Assembly: GCF_030463565.1 (NCBI RefSeq)
Contig: NC_134653.1
Coordinates: 27,837,150 to 27,901,149 of the forward strand
Direction of reading: 5' to 3'
Length of the DNA: 64,000 bases
From: Pelecanus crispus
Taxonomy: Eukaryota; Chordata; Aves; Pelecaniformes; Pelecanidae
The translations under genes and the position numbers were made by a program. How positions within the stretch are numbered: position 1 is the stretch's first letter; each line of letters starts with the position of its first letter. A model generated the notes under the pieces. It was not told where the DNA came from, made no database searches, and saw only the letters and a list, made by a program, of their open reading frames with translations. Positions 43,061 through 61,000 of this stretch are shown here, piece after piece.

Positions 43061-46000
43061 CTTAAATAAATTCCGGATACCCTTTCCAATGGGTTAGGAA
43101 ATCATCCCGGAGTTACTGGTTTTCCCTAAAGCTTGCCGTGGTGCTAGCTGGAGATGGGAACGTGCTTTTATGCCCCTGGGAGGTGGAGGAGGTGTTTCTG
43201 TGTGATGGTGGCAGGAGGATGTGAGGCACTGACCCAAACAGTAACTGTGACAGCTCCTGGTGGAAATAATTTTATTTAAATATAAGGTGATAATATCGCA
43301 GCGAGACTTAAGGAAGAGGTGTGCCATCTGCAGCCCTATGCAAGCCCTCCTGCTGCAGGCACCGTGTCAGGACAGCCCCTGAGCAGACACAGACTGACAA
43401 GGGCACGCTCGGGCCTTGGCCCATCGGTGGGATATAAATGTTTAAAGCCACCTCGTTACAACGGGTCACATCACACTCATGAAGTTAAGCTTGTGCTCAA
43501 GCCTTTCACTGAACCAGCATTTAGCACTATAATGAGTCCTCTTCATCCCAAATGTATGAACTCCAGGGTCCCGTTTGTGGGAGAAGATCATATAATGCCC
43601 ATCTTTCCATCATGACAAACTACGAACAGGGTTGCCGTGAACAGCAGCATCACAGTGTTGTGCTTGGAGAAAAACTTCCAAAGCTACTGTGATTCTGTCA
43701 TACTCTCCTGTCAGTAGTGCCCTTCAGCAACCACAGGGCCTCACTGGTCCTCTCTTGTGTAAATACACAGCAAGATTGTCCTCAGCTGAAAGGTTTGAAG
43801 CTAGGAAATGGTTACACAGTGTTCAACATTGGGTTGTTACCTTTGAATTTGCAAACATGCCTACACAGAGTTCTCAAACAAACCAGCAGAGGCCAATTCT
43901 GGGAGCAGAAATATTAGTCAACCTTAGGAGGTTAAGCCTGGGAGGTGACAGGGTCAGTACAATGATAAAAAGATCTACCATAGCTGGGAGATATTAAATC
44001 CAGATGGCAGGCAGGCTCCATCCCATGGAAGAGGGACAATCTGCACATACCATTCAAAGGAAACGGATTTTATAACATTATTGCTGAGCCCTAGATAGGG
44101 GTGGTATATCTAATTTTCTCCAGCTAGGAAACATAAGCAAGAGAGATGTGAGAAAATGTTTCCTGCTTCTGTTGGTTTCTGTGTGCATGCTCTAGGGCAG
44201 GCTTCAGGGGGCTGCATAGCCCCTTTGCAGGGTATCCTTCTCGAGCCCTAACATATTGCATGAACCTACTCTAACATTAGGTCAGTGCAGGAAAAATAGG
44301 CCATCTCTTCAGATCAATGTGATCATAAAATTATATTCAGCACCAGCAGTTTGTGAAGGAAAACAGCCAGCCGCAAGCTCATAGGACTCTCAGAATCTTT
44401 CTGTGCTGATAGACCCCAGCACCAAAAAAGCACCAATTGGCTCAAACAATTCATAACCACATGATCCTTTGATTAATATTTTAACTGCTCTTATAAAAAA
44501 TGCTCAAAGTCCATGAACCATAAAATTCTCAGGATGGTCCTTCACCCAGGGCTTTCTCCATGATTTTGCATTATTCTAGGACGTTTTGTCAGATAACGCC
44601 ACAATGCAGACACAACACAGAAACAGCTGGGAACATCACACCGAGGACCAATTTTATTCAGACATCTTTGCATGGCACACTCTTTTCTAAGCTTTCCCTC
44701 TCCTTCCTTATCTCTTCCTGCTCAGCTCTGCAATGCTGGGAAAGTTGCTCCCAGGCAAGAGCCCACACAGGGAGCAGCCAAGGGTGAGAGGAAGGCACAG
44801 AGCCTGCGGCAGTGCCTAACAGTGGCCGACGGCCCGAAAAAGGAGAGCAGGAGCACAGGGCAGAGCAGGGTTTCTCTAAAGGAAACAAAGGCTTTGGCAA
44901 GAGTTTGTGCTTGTTCCTTCACAAGGTAGAAGGACCTTCAGGAAATGAGCTGTCTGCAGATCAGAATTAAAGCGACATTATTTTCTGCATTTCAGAGTAT
45001 TCATCTTCAAGTCAGTCAAGCCCTTTTACAAAGCCAGGGCTGTTCACCCTCTTCCCTGCACCAGAGTACTCCTGAGTTACACGTGTGTCTGAGACTCAGT
45101 TCACCTACCTGTTCATTACCTGAGTTTCAAAACTTTTAACTGAAAAGACCTCCTGAGAAAGTGCATGTTCCTGGGCAGCCATGATACCTGACTCCAAGCA
45201 CGGAGCGCTAAAAAACCCCAAAGTTGCAAACCAATAAACTGACACCTACCAAAAGAGGCTTTGCTACATTTTATTAACCAGATAAGGTGTAGCCCCCCTA
45301 GCCTGATACACAAATTTGTGTTTGGTATTACAGTCCTGACAGATTTTGCAAACATAGAAAAGATGTTTATGCTGCACAGGGAACAACCAACATCAAATGG
45401 TAATTAGAAGGAATATTTTCAACTTGAGACCTCAAGTCATAAACAAATAAAACTCCAATCAGAATAACAAAGGAGCAGAGAAGTGCCCTTCAGCCTTGCA
45501 TTCCCACGGACCTCCATGTCCCACGTCTGCACACTCACAGATCCTCTGAGCAATCTGCAATCTGACCAAGTCACAAAGTGGAAAGAAAACTGATAAATGT
45601 TATCCTTATCAGTGGAAGGCAGAGATAACATCACACATAAAAAGTGCCGTGCTTTTGTTTTAATAAAATGCCATGTGTATTCCAGTTATAAAGTGAGGGA
45701 ACATATGGGGCCTAAAAAACCAAAACACTTTCCTGCAGGGACAGGGAGCTGAAACCACCACCCACAGAACACAGCGATATGCTGTATCACCCCAAAACTC
45801 CCTGTAACAGCGGGGTGAAGAAAAGTATTTCGAACAACTGGGTGAATGACAGGAATTAAAGCTGGCAGTAGCAGAATCTTCAAAATATTTTCCTGTGGCA
45901 CAGTGCAATTCTTCACAAGTGACTCCCTCCTCTACACGCTGCCAGCAGCACACAGACACTCAGCCGTGAAAATCTTGCAGACAAGTAACACTTTGCAGGA

Positions 46001-46627
46001 ACAGCCACCGTGGGTAGCAATGGTAAAGCACAGAGCACAAGATCTGACACGAGCCTTAACTAAACAATGATATAAATGCATAAACTCCCCTCCCAATAAT
46101 CACCTTGCATTCCAGAAAGGGATTTTGGGGAGCCTGAAAAGAGAAGAATTTGACTCCCAGGTCTCAGCCAGCCTGGGACCCTTCTGCTGCCACAGAGAAG
46201 CAGAAAGAAACAGAAAGATCTTTCTGCCTTGCAAAGTATGAGGAAATCTGGATGAACCCGAGAACCTCTCTGGTCCTCAATAAAGCCAAATGGGTTCTGG
46301 AATTAAACTTTTTGCTGCTACAAAAGAGCTTTTTCTAGGCCCACATATGGCCATCGCCAGACTGTAACGGCTTAGCCACAGGCACCAGGAGAGCCTTTGG
46401 GATGAGACAGGCTTGAGACAAAGACCTTGAACTATTTTACTAAAATCAGTACAGCTGATTGCCCCACTATTGAGCTTTGTGTGCATGGGATGCAAAGACA
46501 AAAGTGAGTCATACAGGTGAATGTGCAGAGCTACACAGATTTGATCATAAGAGGAAACAAATAGATGGAACTGGTCATCTCTGGGTTGTCTTCATCATTG
46601 CTTTGTTCCAACCAGCTGCTCGAGAGA
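43061..46627. other. Intergenic interval between CABIN1 promoter and DDT stop
   Basis: About 3.5 kb with no recognisable gene. The DDT 3'UTR must occupy the right part, but a clear polyadenylation signal close to the stop is missing; an AATAAA on the minus strand at about 45,275-45,270 is too far to trust. Open frames here are short and unrecognised. Confidence 0.55.
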
Positions 46628-51829
<5,202 letters not shown>

Positions 51830-52030
51830 TCATTTCAACATCTTCATCAACACAGGTGCCAGATGCTCTTTCAGCTGTGGATCAACTTGAATGTTGCTCA
51901 GTTCTTTAATATTGAGGATCATCTCATGGGCTTGGAAGAAAAGCTCTTTCCCCACAGCATCCTCCACCCGCCTGCGCCACTCCATCAGCCTTGGTCTGTC
52001 TTCAAAGATGTCGCAACCAACTCCAACAGG
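51830..52030 (-). CDS. GSTT1: GSTT1 exon 6 (residues 196-261 and stop)
   Basis: The 201 nt encode PVGVGCDIFEDRPRLMEWRR, GKELFFQAHEMILNIKEL and HLAPVLMKMLK, then TGA at 51,832-51,830. Where human GSTT1 has Trp234, an activity-modulating residue, the alignment puts Val255. No AATAAA on the minus strand was seen in the next 500 bp. Confidence 0.96.
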   Translation of the reverse strand, partial: PVGVGCDIFEDRPRLMEWRRRVEDAVGKELFFQAHEMILNIKELSNIQVDPQLKEHLAPVLMKMLK

Positions 52031-55000
52031 CTGCAGAAAGGGGGGGAGAGCAACAGTAAGGCATTGGGCAGTCACTTCTTCACCAAGAAAACAGGCACCA
52101 AAAGTGTACCTGCAGGTACAGGTTGAGGAAAAAAAAATGAAGAAGAGCTCATAGAGGAGCACTAGGAAGGAGGGAAGTCTCCTCTGGTCAGGTGTGTCTA
52201 TCCGGGGGACACAGAAGCTAGCCTAAATTTTAAAGGGCATTTACAAGTCAATTCCTGAGTGCTGGAGCAGCTGTTATGTGTAGCAGAGATGGCTAACACT
52301 TATTGTGAGTGATTTTTAGCTACAGCATTAAAGACATGGTGGGCTGACAATTCCAGGGACAACTGCACAGTCCACAGTATGGAGTGCTATATTACATAGC
52401 AAAACCACAGCACAAAACGCTAAGCGTTTAATTGAACTGATGTCTTAGTTGAGATCATCTACCCTCCTTCTACATTCTGCCTGTGCCGCTCTCTGGAACA
52501 CAATGCTGTAGAGAAGCAGAACTGCTACTTTTCAGTCTCTGGGATGCAGAACTGGGAGAAAGAATCACTTCTGGGCTGCAGGATCCAGGCCCTGATGGTC
52601 TGGCAAAGAACAACCAGTTTGAGAACAACCAGTTTTTAACAGAGTTAGTTTGATTGCCTCTGTCTGAGATTCAGTCTTGCATCTTCCAGACATGGCATGG
52701 GCAAGTACCATCTGAAGAATGAAGAATATAAAAATATCCCTATATAATTTTCTTATTTCATCATACCTGCCTGCTATTGCTTCTCACTTTTATATATTAC
52801 CTCCTTCTCTGGAGGTTCAAAATAAAGTCTCAATAAAGGATGAAGGAGAAGTATTGTTAGAGAAGAGAAACAAAAGAGATCTGTTGCAGCCAGCTTTTTC
52901 TAACTGGTTTTCTGAACCCAATCCCATATTGTCCTCATTGTCTTAGGCCAGTTCTGTTGAGATATACCCTCACTCCTCTTTCCAGTGAAGTGTTACCACA
53001 TGCTGCACCCCTCCCTGCCCAGCAGCATCTGTTTTCCCTTGTGCTGAGACCTCCTTACCACACTCCAGCACTCACTTGCATCAGCTCCACAATGGCCACA
53101 AGATCCGCCAGAGAGATCTCGCTCCCGATGATAAAAGCCTTGTCCTGCAGAAACCTCTCCTCAAACTGCTTCAGGGAAGTAGACAGCCCCTCCATAACCT
53201 CCTGGAGCTTCTCGGAGGGCAATGGCTGCCCTGTGAAGAGGGGAATCAGCACCTGAGGAGAGAAGGGACTTAAGAGTACAGTCAGCCATCTTCTCATGGA
53301 TCTGGTGGTAGTCATTTAAGCTACATCCCATGAACTACTTATGATCGTCAGTGATCCTGCAGCAAAGCCGCAGGAGGGGATGATCCTAGAGCTTCATAGA
53401 CTGCTGCAGTTCCAAGCAGCTCATGGACAGAGAGCACACAAGCAGTACTAAGCAGCTGATCTACTGCGACAGTAACCTCCAGCTAATGGGCAGCAATGAG
53501 CAGAACGAAGCCAAGGATTCAGCTCGTTTTGTGCCTGGCAGTCGTGCCCTCCCACTCCACCTCAGTGGGTTCCAAAAGAAAAACACGCAACAGCTCCGGG
53601 GAAGACAAATCTCTGCCACAGTCACCCCTGCTATGTTCTCTGTTTCAACAGCCTGCCTAGATGGGTCAGCAGGCTGCCTGCCCACCAGCCACCCCTGCTA
53701 TCCACCCTGCTGTGTAACTAACCGGGTGCTGGAGGCAGGCAGATGGGAAGGCAGCTGCCTGTCCTGCAGGGTGATGGAAAGGAGGGCATGGCTGTGGCAG
53801 GGAGCGTAGGAGGGACTGGAATGCATCAACACTGCTGGAGAGGCAGGAAATGGCTTCCTCTGCACGACAGCAGCCAGTGAGGCTGGGAGTGGGTAAGCAT
53901 CGCTTTTACACCAGCCTTTCTGTGGCCTCCCAAGCATCATTCTTTAAACCACTAGAAATTTTTCCAGAGCAATCATGTAAGTGTGGTCCTTGTCTCCACG
54001 GACTTGCTGGTACAGGGGATAGCTGCCTTTCCATGAGATTTTTCACCATTCACAAAGGTGTATGCACCATTGGAGCTCGCAGTGTTTCAACTATGCTGCC
54101 TCCACCTACCACAGCTAAAGAAATATAGTTTATTTAGAGAAGCAAAATGAAAGACACAAATTTCAATCGGTGGGAGTGGACTGAATTTCTACTTACTGCT
54201 AGTATATTCAACAACTCAAGTTGGGATTGCTTAATCCAAGCCAGGATTTTTGCCAAATACATGTGGAATCTATTTAATCAGAAAATTCATGGCCAGTTCT
54301 CTTCCTAAGTGGTTCCAATTATGCATGATGGGATCTCTGGGTATAATCACTTGAAACAGCACCTTCTTCCTTTTCTGTATCTCAGGGCAGTCTATCTTCT
54401 CCCATGTCTAGCTAACATGCCTTCTGTTATATGGTGGCTTTATATGTTTCCCTATTTGCAATTATTCTGAGGACCATTTCTGCATCTGGGTTATCTAATC
54501 AGCATCAGCAATTAGCTGGATTTCTTTCCCTTGCAATAACAGCCTGCAGAGACCGGAAGAAACTGCTTCTTGTACGAATCTGACTCATATTTGAATTGCT
54601 TCTCTGTGTTCTCTACTCAAAAATTGAAACATCAATAAATCAAAAAGCTAAATGAGTACTGATATGTTTCGTTAGGCACAAACAAGGGCAAACTTGACAC
54701 AGGAAAAGTGAAGTTCTTACCTCTTTACTGGCAACCCTGATTTCATCTGAAATTCCATACCACAGCTGTACTTGCAGGGCTGTATTTGCACCTGTGCCTC
54801 TCTAAGGATAGTTGCATTAACTGTCTGGTGAGTTGGCTGGGAGTAGGTGTCCAGCAGAATCATCTGATACTAAATGATTTTCTGCCTCAGGGTGATTCTG
54901 TTAATTTTGCCTAAATGTAAATGGATCTGACTACACTGAATAAAGAAATTCTGCCATTCTCTCTGTGTCTCTATTCCGTCTACCCCTGAGCCCATTGCAG

Positions 55001-58000
55001 AGAAGTACCTAAGTGTGCTGGAAGCAGAAGGCTCCTTCTGGATTTCCACCCTGATGGGGCTGCAGGGACTTGTTATATGAAGAATGCAAGCCTCTCTGCT
55101 TCCAGCAACAAAGCACACGCTCGCCAAAGCAGCAAAACTTCTGCCTATATGCACACTCTGCACAGCTGTGCAGTGAGGGGGTGGCTCTTGGAGGCAATAT
55201 CCAATCTGTTATATCTTCGTTCACAATTCCAGGGACAATGGAAGTCTGTTGGGCTTTGAGACCTTCTGTACCACACCTACTTTAAGGAAAAAAACAAAAG
55301 GGCCAAAGCTGCTTTTGCCAGATCCTGACGTTGAGCAATTAGGAACGGTGCCCTCTCTGACAGCTCCTCTCAGCTAGGAATGGCCTAGGTTTGTTATTGC
55401 AGCGTGACAAACTCTCTCCGAATTGGGGCTGTTCAAATGCTCAGTATTCCGCCAGGAAAACATCACTTTACTTGCATGTTAATGTTCAGTCTCCTTACCT
55501 TGATCCACATGGTCTTAGGAGCATTAGCCCGGATGTTAGCATGATGCCATGAGAGGTATTCATCTACCTGGGCCCGTTTTTGTATGTCTGATGGGTACCA
55601 GTGGTCAGGAGTGTTGTACTTTCGACTCAGATACAGCAGAATGGCAGTGCTGCTCGGACAGTCACAAGAGACAAGAACGGGGTCAGGGAGTTACGATGCA
55701 GAATGCTTTTGCCTATGCTCCCTCTCCTGCCCGCTCTGAACTTGCTGCTTCCTCTAAAAAGCATTCAGATCAGGATTTCCGATGGAGTCTAGGGACTGTA
55801 TGTAGGCATCTAATTCATGGTGACATCAGAGATGGCCCTATAGTGTATCAGCATAGTAGGAGGGTCTGCATTTTCTTCCGTTTTGTCAGCACAGGGTTTT
55901 CTGTGGCATCTCTTTTTGTAGTAACAGTCTACATACTGTTGCAGATGACTAAGATATTTTTCCATCTGACTTCTCCAGCCAGTTAGTGGAAGTATAAACA
56001 TCTGGACAAACACAATCCTTAGTTCCCATGAAAACTTTAACCTGCTGGAAAATCACAGCACTGTTACATGGTGCAGAGTACCGCTGGACAGTACTGGGGT
56101 AAACAAAGAATAAACCTCCATAATCATCTATCAGCAATGTTAACCCCACTTGTTCCTCGACTGTTCTAACCCATCTCTCTGAGAACTGTGCATGTTTGCG
56201 TGCTCGTGTACTAAATGAAACTCTCTAATGGGTTATGTTGCCTTTTCATCAGATCTATCTCTAGCCTGCAGCTTCCACTTAAGACAGTGGAAGTCCCAGC
56301 AAGGAGAGCCTACGGAATCTTTTTGTGTTTGTCCCAATGTTTATACTTTCCCTAATTGGCAGGAGAAGTCAGATGGAAAAATATCTTAGTCATCTGCAAC
56401 AATACGTAGGCTGTTACTACAAAAAGAGATGCCACAGAAAATCCTGTGCTGACAAAACAGAAGGAAATGCAGACCCTCCTACTATGCTGATACTACTGCA
56501 GTTCAATTATTTCAGTATTTGGACACCATTAACCAGTCTCCATAGTAATCTTATAATGTAAAACCTAAAATTTATCTCTGTAGGTGTCCACTTGGCCTTT
56601 ATAACTAATTCAGATAAACAGATTTTTTTCCTAGTGTAAAAGGGATTTTTGTAAGCTTTAAACATTTCCCAGAAATGTTTATAATCCCATTTTGAGGTAA
56701 GCGCATTCAGGGTAAGATCAAGAAGTTGTCAGCTGATCTGTTTACTTTCTGAAAGATAATTCAAACAGAAAATGGAAACAGAGCAAATGAGGTTATACTA
56801 TTAAAAATAACCAATGTGCTCATAAATTCCGTGATCCTTAATCATTCAGCGGGAATGACATGTAAATGCTGCACAGATTACAGGTACCTAAGGAAGCCTA
56901 AGGACTGAGTTCTTACCATTCTGCTAGGGTGAAGTCTCCATCCTTTAGCGCTGGTACTTTCTTCAAGAGGCTGACTTTGCCAGCTCCTTCACTATTTGAT
57001 GGCCCTAAGAACATGAACAGACAAGTCAGAGGTTAGCAGTGTATCTGCCAGTGAATGATAAATGAAACACCTGTAGCCAACTGGACAATCAGTGAACTGT
57101 GTTAGGTTTTCCCTGTATGGTCATATTTCACAATTAAAAGGTAATGAAATTGAAGAGTCAGTGTAAAAGCTATCTGCAGAGGGCAGTTGGCTCAGGCTGT
57201 GGCATGGAGCAGTTCACATTTCTATACAGGAATACCATTGCGTGGCTCTGGTACCAGTAATACTGGTACTTGCAAAACATCCTGAAAAAACACTCAATAG
57301 GAGGCATTTAGATACCACGCTGAAGGTGCTGGTATTGAAAACACTGTTGCAGATAACCAGGGACTGCTAACTGACTTGAGAACAATGTGTCCTATGGCTT
57401 TAGAGACAGCGCGGAACAAGACAGAAGTTAGGAGGAAGACAACTGAGCAGCTAAAAAATACTTAATGTTTGCCAAGGAAACAGGGTCTGGAAAAGTTGAG
57501 TTTGCATGCAGAGCATCCTAAGGAGGGCAGATTGTTGCTACTACTGCTCCTGTTCCCATAGGCAACACCAAAACAAAGTAATTTTCCTACAGTTTGTAAA
57601 TGTGGCCGACTTCAGCTAGGATGGAGTCATGATGGAAAGCAACTGAAAAGCCTTCTGCCCACAGAGATCGCTGCAGTGGCTAATTAATCAAAGACAACCC
57701 AGCTGGCTTACAGACACACGGAGCAAAATCTTTTCCTGTTTGCCTCTGAAGAGCAGAGGGAACTGAGCATTTACAAAGAAAGCAAATGCTGTCAACAGAG
57801 CTGATCCCTCGGCAGACACGCAGCTGAGGACGTTTCCAGAGTTTTTGCTGGGATAGGAAAAACATTAATGTCAGCAATACAACAGCAGATTCATGAATTA
57901 ATTCATTCTGCCACAGTGGACATTCGCTAGGGGCAGGGAAGCTCACAAACCTCTACCCTGCATTACTCCTGGCTCTGCATGTCAAACCTACCTCTGTCAG

Positions 58001-61000
58001 GAAAATGCAGGAGGAAGACACCATCTCACGAAAGAGTTTAAACTCCACAGTCCCTTGGAGTTTGGAGGCATTAACAGCGGACTATCTAATCAGGTTTTCA
58101 GTTTCCCACTGCAGGCACTGGACTTGCCAGTCAGCAGTTAAATGCTAGGGACTTGTACAAAAGTCCAGGAACACCTACGTAAGAAAAGGTATGAGGAGTT
58201 TGTTTGCTTTGCTTGTTTTAAGTGCCCTCTATAAGGAAACATGATGTTCCAGGGTGCAAATCCTGATCAAATCAGCATGACCAGCAGGAGGTCTTGTACA
58301 AAAATCCCTTTGTTAAAAAAAAAAAAAAAAAGGGCCATTAACTAACAGACAGTGATCTACATCCCCAAGAACGACTTGCCCCCATTCAGGAGGCAGTGGC
58401 ACTGTCTGCTTTCCTGGACAAAAATGCAGTGGGAAATAGTCTCCAAGGAATAAAACCAGCCTTTGCACTATCAAGTTTATTTGCAGTTGGCTTTGCGACG
58501 GGGTAGAATAAAGGAAGGTTGCTGCGTTACAAATTACAGACTACTTTTCCAGTCCTGATTTCACATAATGAGACAAATCAAGCAGACCAAACATTACCAC
58601 CCTCTTCTCCTTTCTAGCTGACTAGCCTCTGTTGCTTCTTCCCCGAGAAGTGCTTTTTAAAATGCTGGTGTAAGTAGTTTCATGGGAGATTAAGGTTCAC
58701 ATCTATCTGCTGACTGAGGGGACTCAAACCCCCATCTCCCATCTCACTGGGAAATGTCTCTGGCTACCTGCGGTGACAGCGGCCTCCAGCTTAGCTGGGT
58801 AAGAGGTTCTACATACACAGCAGAACCAGACAGCGTTGTCACGAGAGGTAGGAAGAAAGGGCTTCTTAAGAATAAGAGCCAGACAGAACGTGCAAATTAA
58901 GCCTAATAATTGAGAAACTTGAATATAAAAAAAAAAAAAAAATCCCCCAAAATCAAGCCAGCAGGCAAAGTACAAGGACAAGGTGCCTTATGCCCATGAT
59001 TTATATCACAAAAGAGTGAGGCAGATTTGTGTAAATCCACTGCTATGCAAGGAGTTGCTCTGGGAAGGTGCTTGGCCCTGTGCTTTTAGACAGGTTCCAA
59101 AGGCCAGTGGTTATCACACACCCAGCTCTGGCGAGAACTGTAGAGTTCAGGTGGTGTTTGGAAAAATGCAGCAGAAAGTTGCAAGTCAATAATACTTACA
59201 ACTAATGAGCAGTCAATTCTCAGACCTAGTTGTCTGGTTGTTCTGCTGTCTGTGTTTATCACCCAAGGTAGCAGGCGACTGAGGAACGATGATATGAGAA
59301 GCAGCGGGTGAGGGCAGCCTGAATCAGATTTCAGCCTGCTTTCATCGTATAGCAGTCCTAGCAGGAATACTGAACATAGTAGTCCCCTGATGGGACTAAC
59401 ATGTCGCTACAGCAGGCTGGACATTAGGTCAGTGTCCGCTACACAGACTGCACCACAGCCCAGAGATGGCACCTTATTTGCTTTGGCTCATACAGGGTCT
59501 TTGTGTACAGCCACAAAAGACCTGTGCCGAGGCTCTGCCACTGAGCTGCAAACTGACAAAAGCCTTGGTATGAACACTGACTCCAGGATGCTTCAGTGGG
59601 ACCGACTGCTTATTGTATTAAAATAGAGACCAATATTTGTATTTGCCATTTAGCAGAGTTTAAGCTTGTGTCTCTCTTCCAGCAAGCAGAGCTAGCCTTT
59701 TTGTTGAGGGCTATGAGGTGGCTCATCTTTATCATTCCTGTGATGTTGACTTGACTTACAATGCTGTTTAACGTCAGTTGCATCTGGTGTAATTAGTTCT
59801 TGATGTCCCCCAAGGATGTACATACACGCACTGTGTGTACTGCTGGGCTTTGAGGAATAACTGTAATACGCAGAGTACATACTGTCAAAAAGCAGGGCAG
59901 GCTGCACACAGAAAGAATTCTTAAGCGTAAGTCATAGTGCAGGGAAGGAGATTCACTGGTGGGTAAAAAGAGCAGTGGACAAGATTTTACAGAAGTAGAA
60001 AGGACAAAAAAAATCAGTCTATTTGCCAGTCACGTCCCTGCCTAATCATCTCCTCAGCCAAGGATTCCCAAGTACTATGCTTTGCCGTAGGCAAAAAAAT
60101 AACAATTTACCAGGAAAATGCAATATGTAAATGGGTACTAGTCATCTTATACACTTGGACAAGACTGAACAGCTGGCTGTTTCTGCTAAGTACACCATTC
60201 CCAGAGCACTCCTCGGCTGTCACTGTGACTAATTTGCTAGAAATGGCTGGAGGAACATTCCTGGGGGATCCACAAAAATAGATGCAGCACAGCTATGAGA
60301 CCGCTCTGGGAATAAGAGCTGCAAGGGCAACCATTGTATTCAGGCCCCTCAGCAGAGCACGTATGTAAAACTGCTCAGGTTACCTGAGGAGCGAGTCCTT
60401 TCCTCCCAATCGGCCAAGCAGAGCTTCCAGGGGCTGGGAGCAGATTCAGCGCTGGAGCGCAAGTCTGGGCAGGCTTGATGGGACCCTGTCTTGACAGGAC
60501 ACCGGGGTGACACCACAGATAAGCCTCCTCGGAGCTCTGCACCTCCGCATCCCTCTCATAAATGGGTGACCTCCCGCCTCCGCTAGCTCCAGCGTTTTGC
60601 CACCTCCCTGGGTTCAAGCGTTTCCTCCTTCGGCTGAGAATGAGCCTCCCCAAACACGGGCTGACGTTGCCTCAGCTGGGAGAGGACCCCTTGCATCGCT
60701 GTTGATCTGGAACGAACCGAAGTTCCCTACGGGAACAGCCCAAGCCGGCTCAACAGCTGGCCAGTTCCCGGAGCGGCGGCAGCTCAGGACCGGGGAGGGC
60801 ACGGAGGCGGCGGGACGCTGCTCAGAGCCCAGCTGCGGGGGCGGCGGCCGGGCAGGGGGACGCGCTTCTGCCCCGCTGTCGGGGAGGCGACGGGGCCGTG
60901 AGAGCAAACCCCGCCGCGGGCTGCGCGATGCGGGGCCGCGGCCGTGGGCCCTTCTGCCCAAAGGTCGCGGCCGGGGCCCAGCGCGGCGCTCGGCCCTGCC

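Noticed and set aside
42433-43097. GC-rich frames at the CABIN1 promoter (104 codons minus, 168 codons plus)
   Set aside because: Composition artefacts. The minus frame overlaps exon 1 and intron 1 but does not join exon 3 in frame.
45265-45280. AATAAA on the minus strand as the DDT polyadenylation signal
   Set aside because: It lies about 1.35 kb past the stop codon with no supporting downstream element; too weak to assign.
55549-55986. 145-codon plus-strand open frame
   Set aside because: It overlaps GSTT1 exon 4 in antisense and one arm of the inverted repeat; no recognisable domain.
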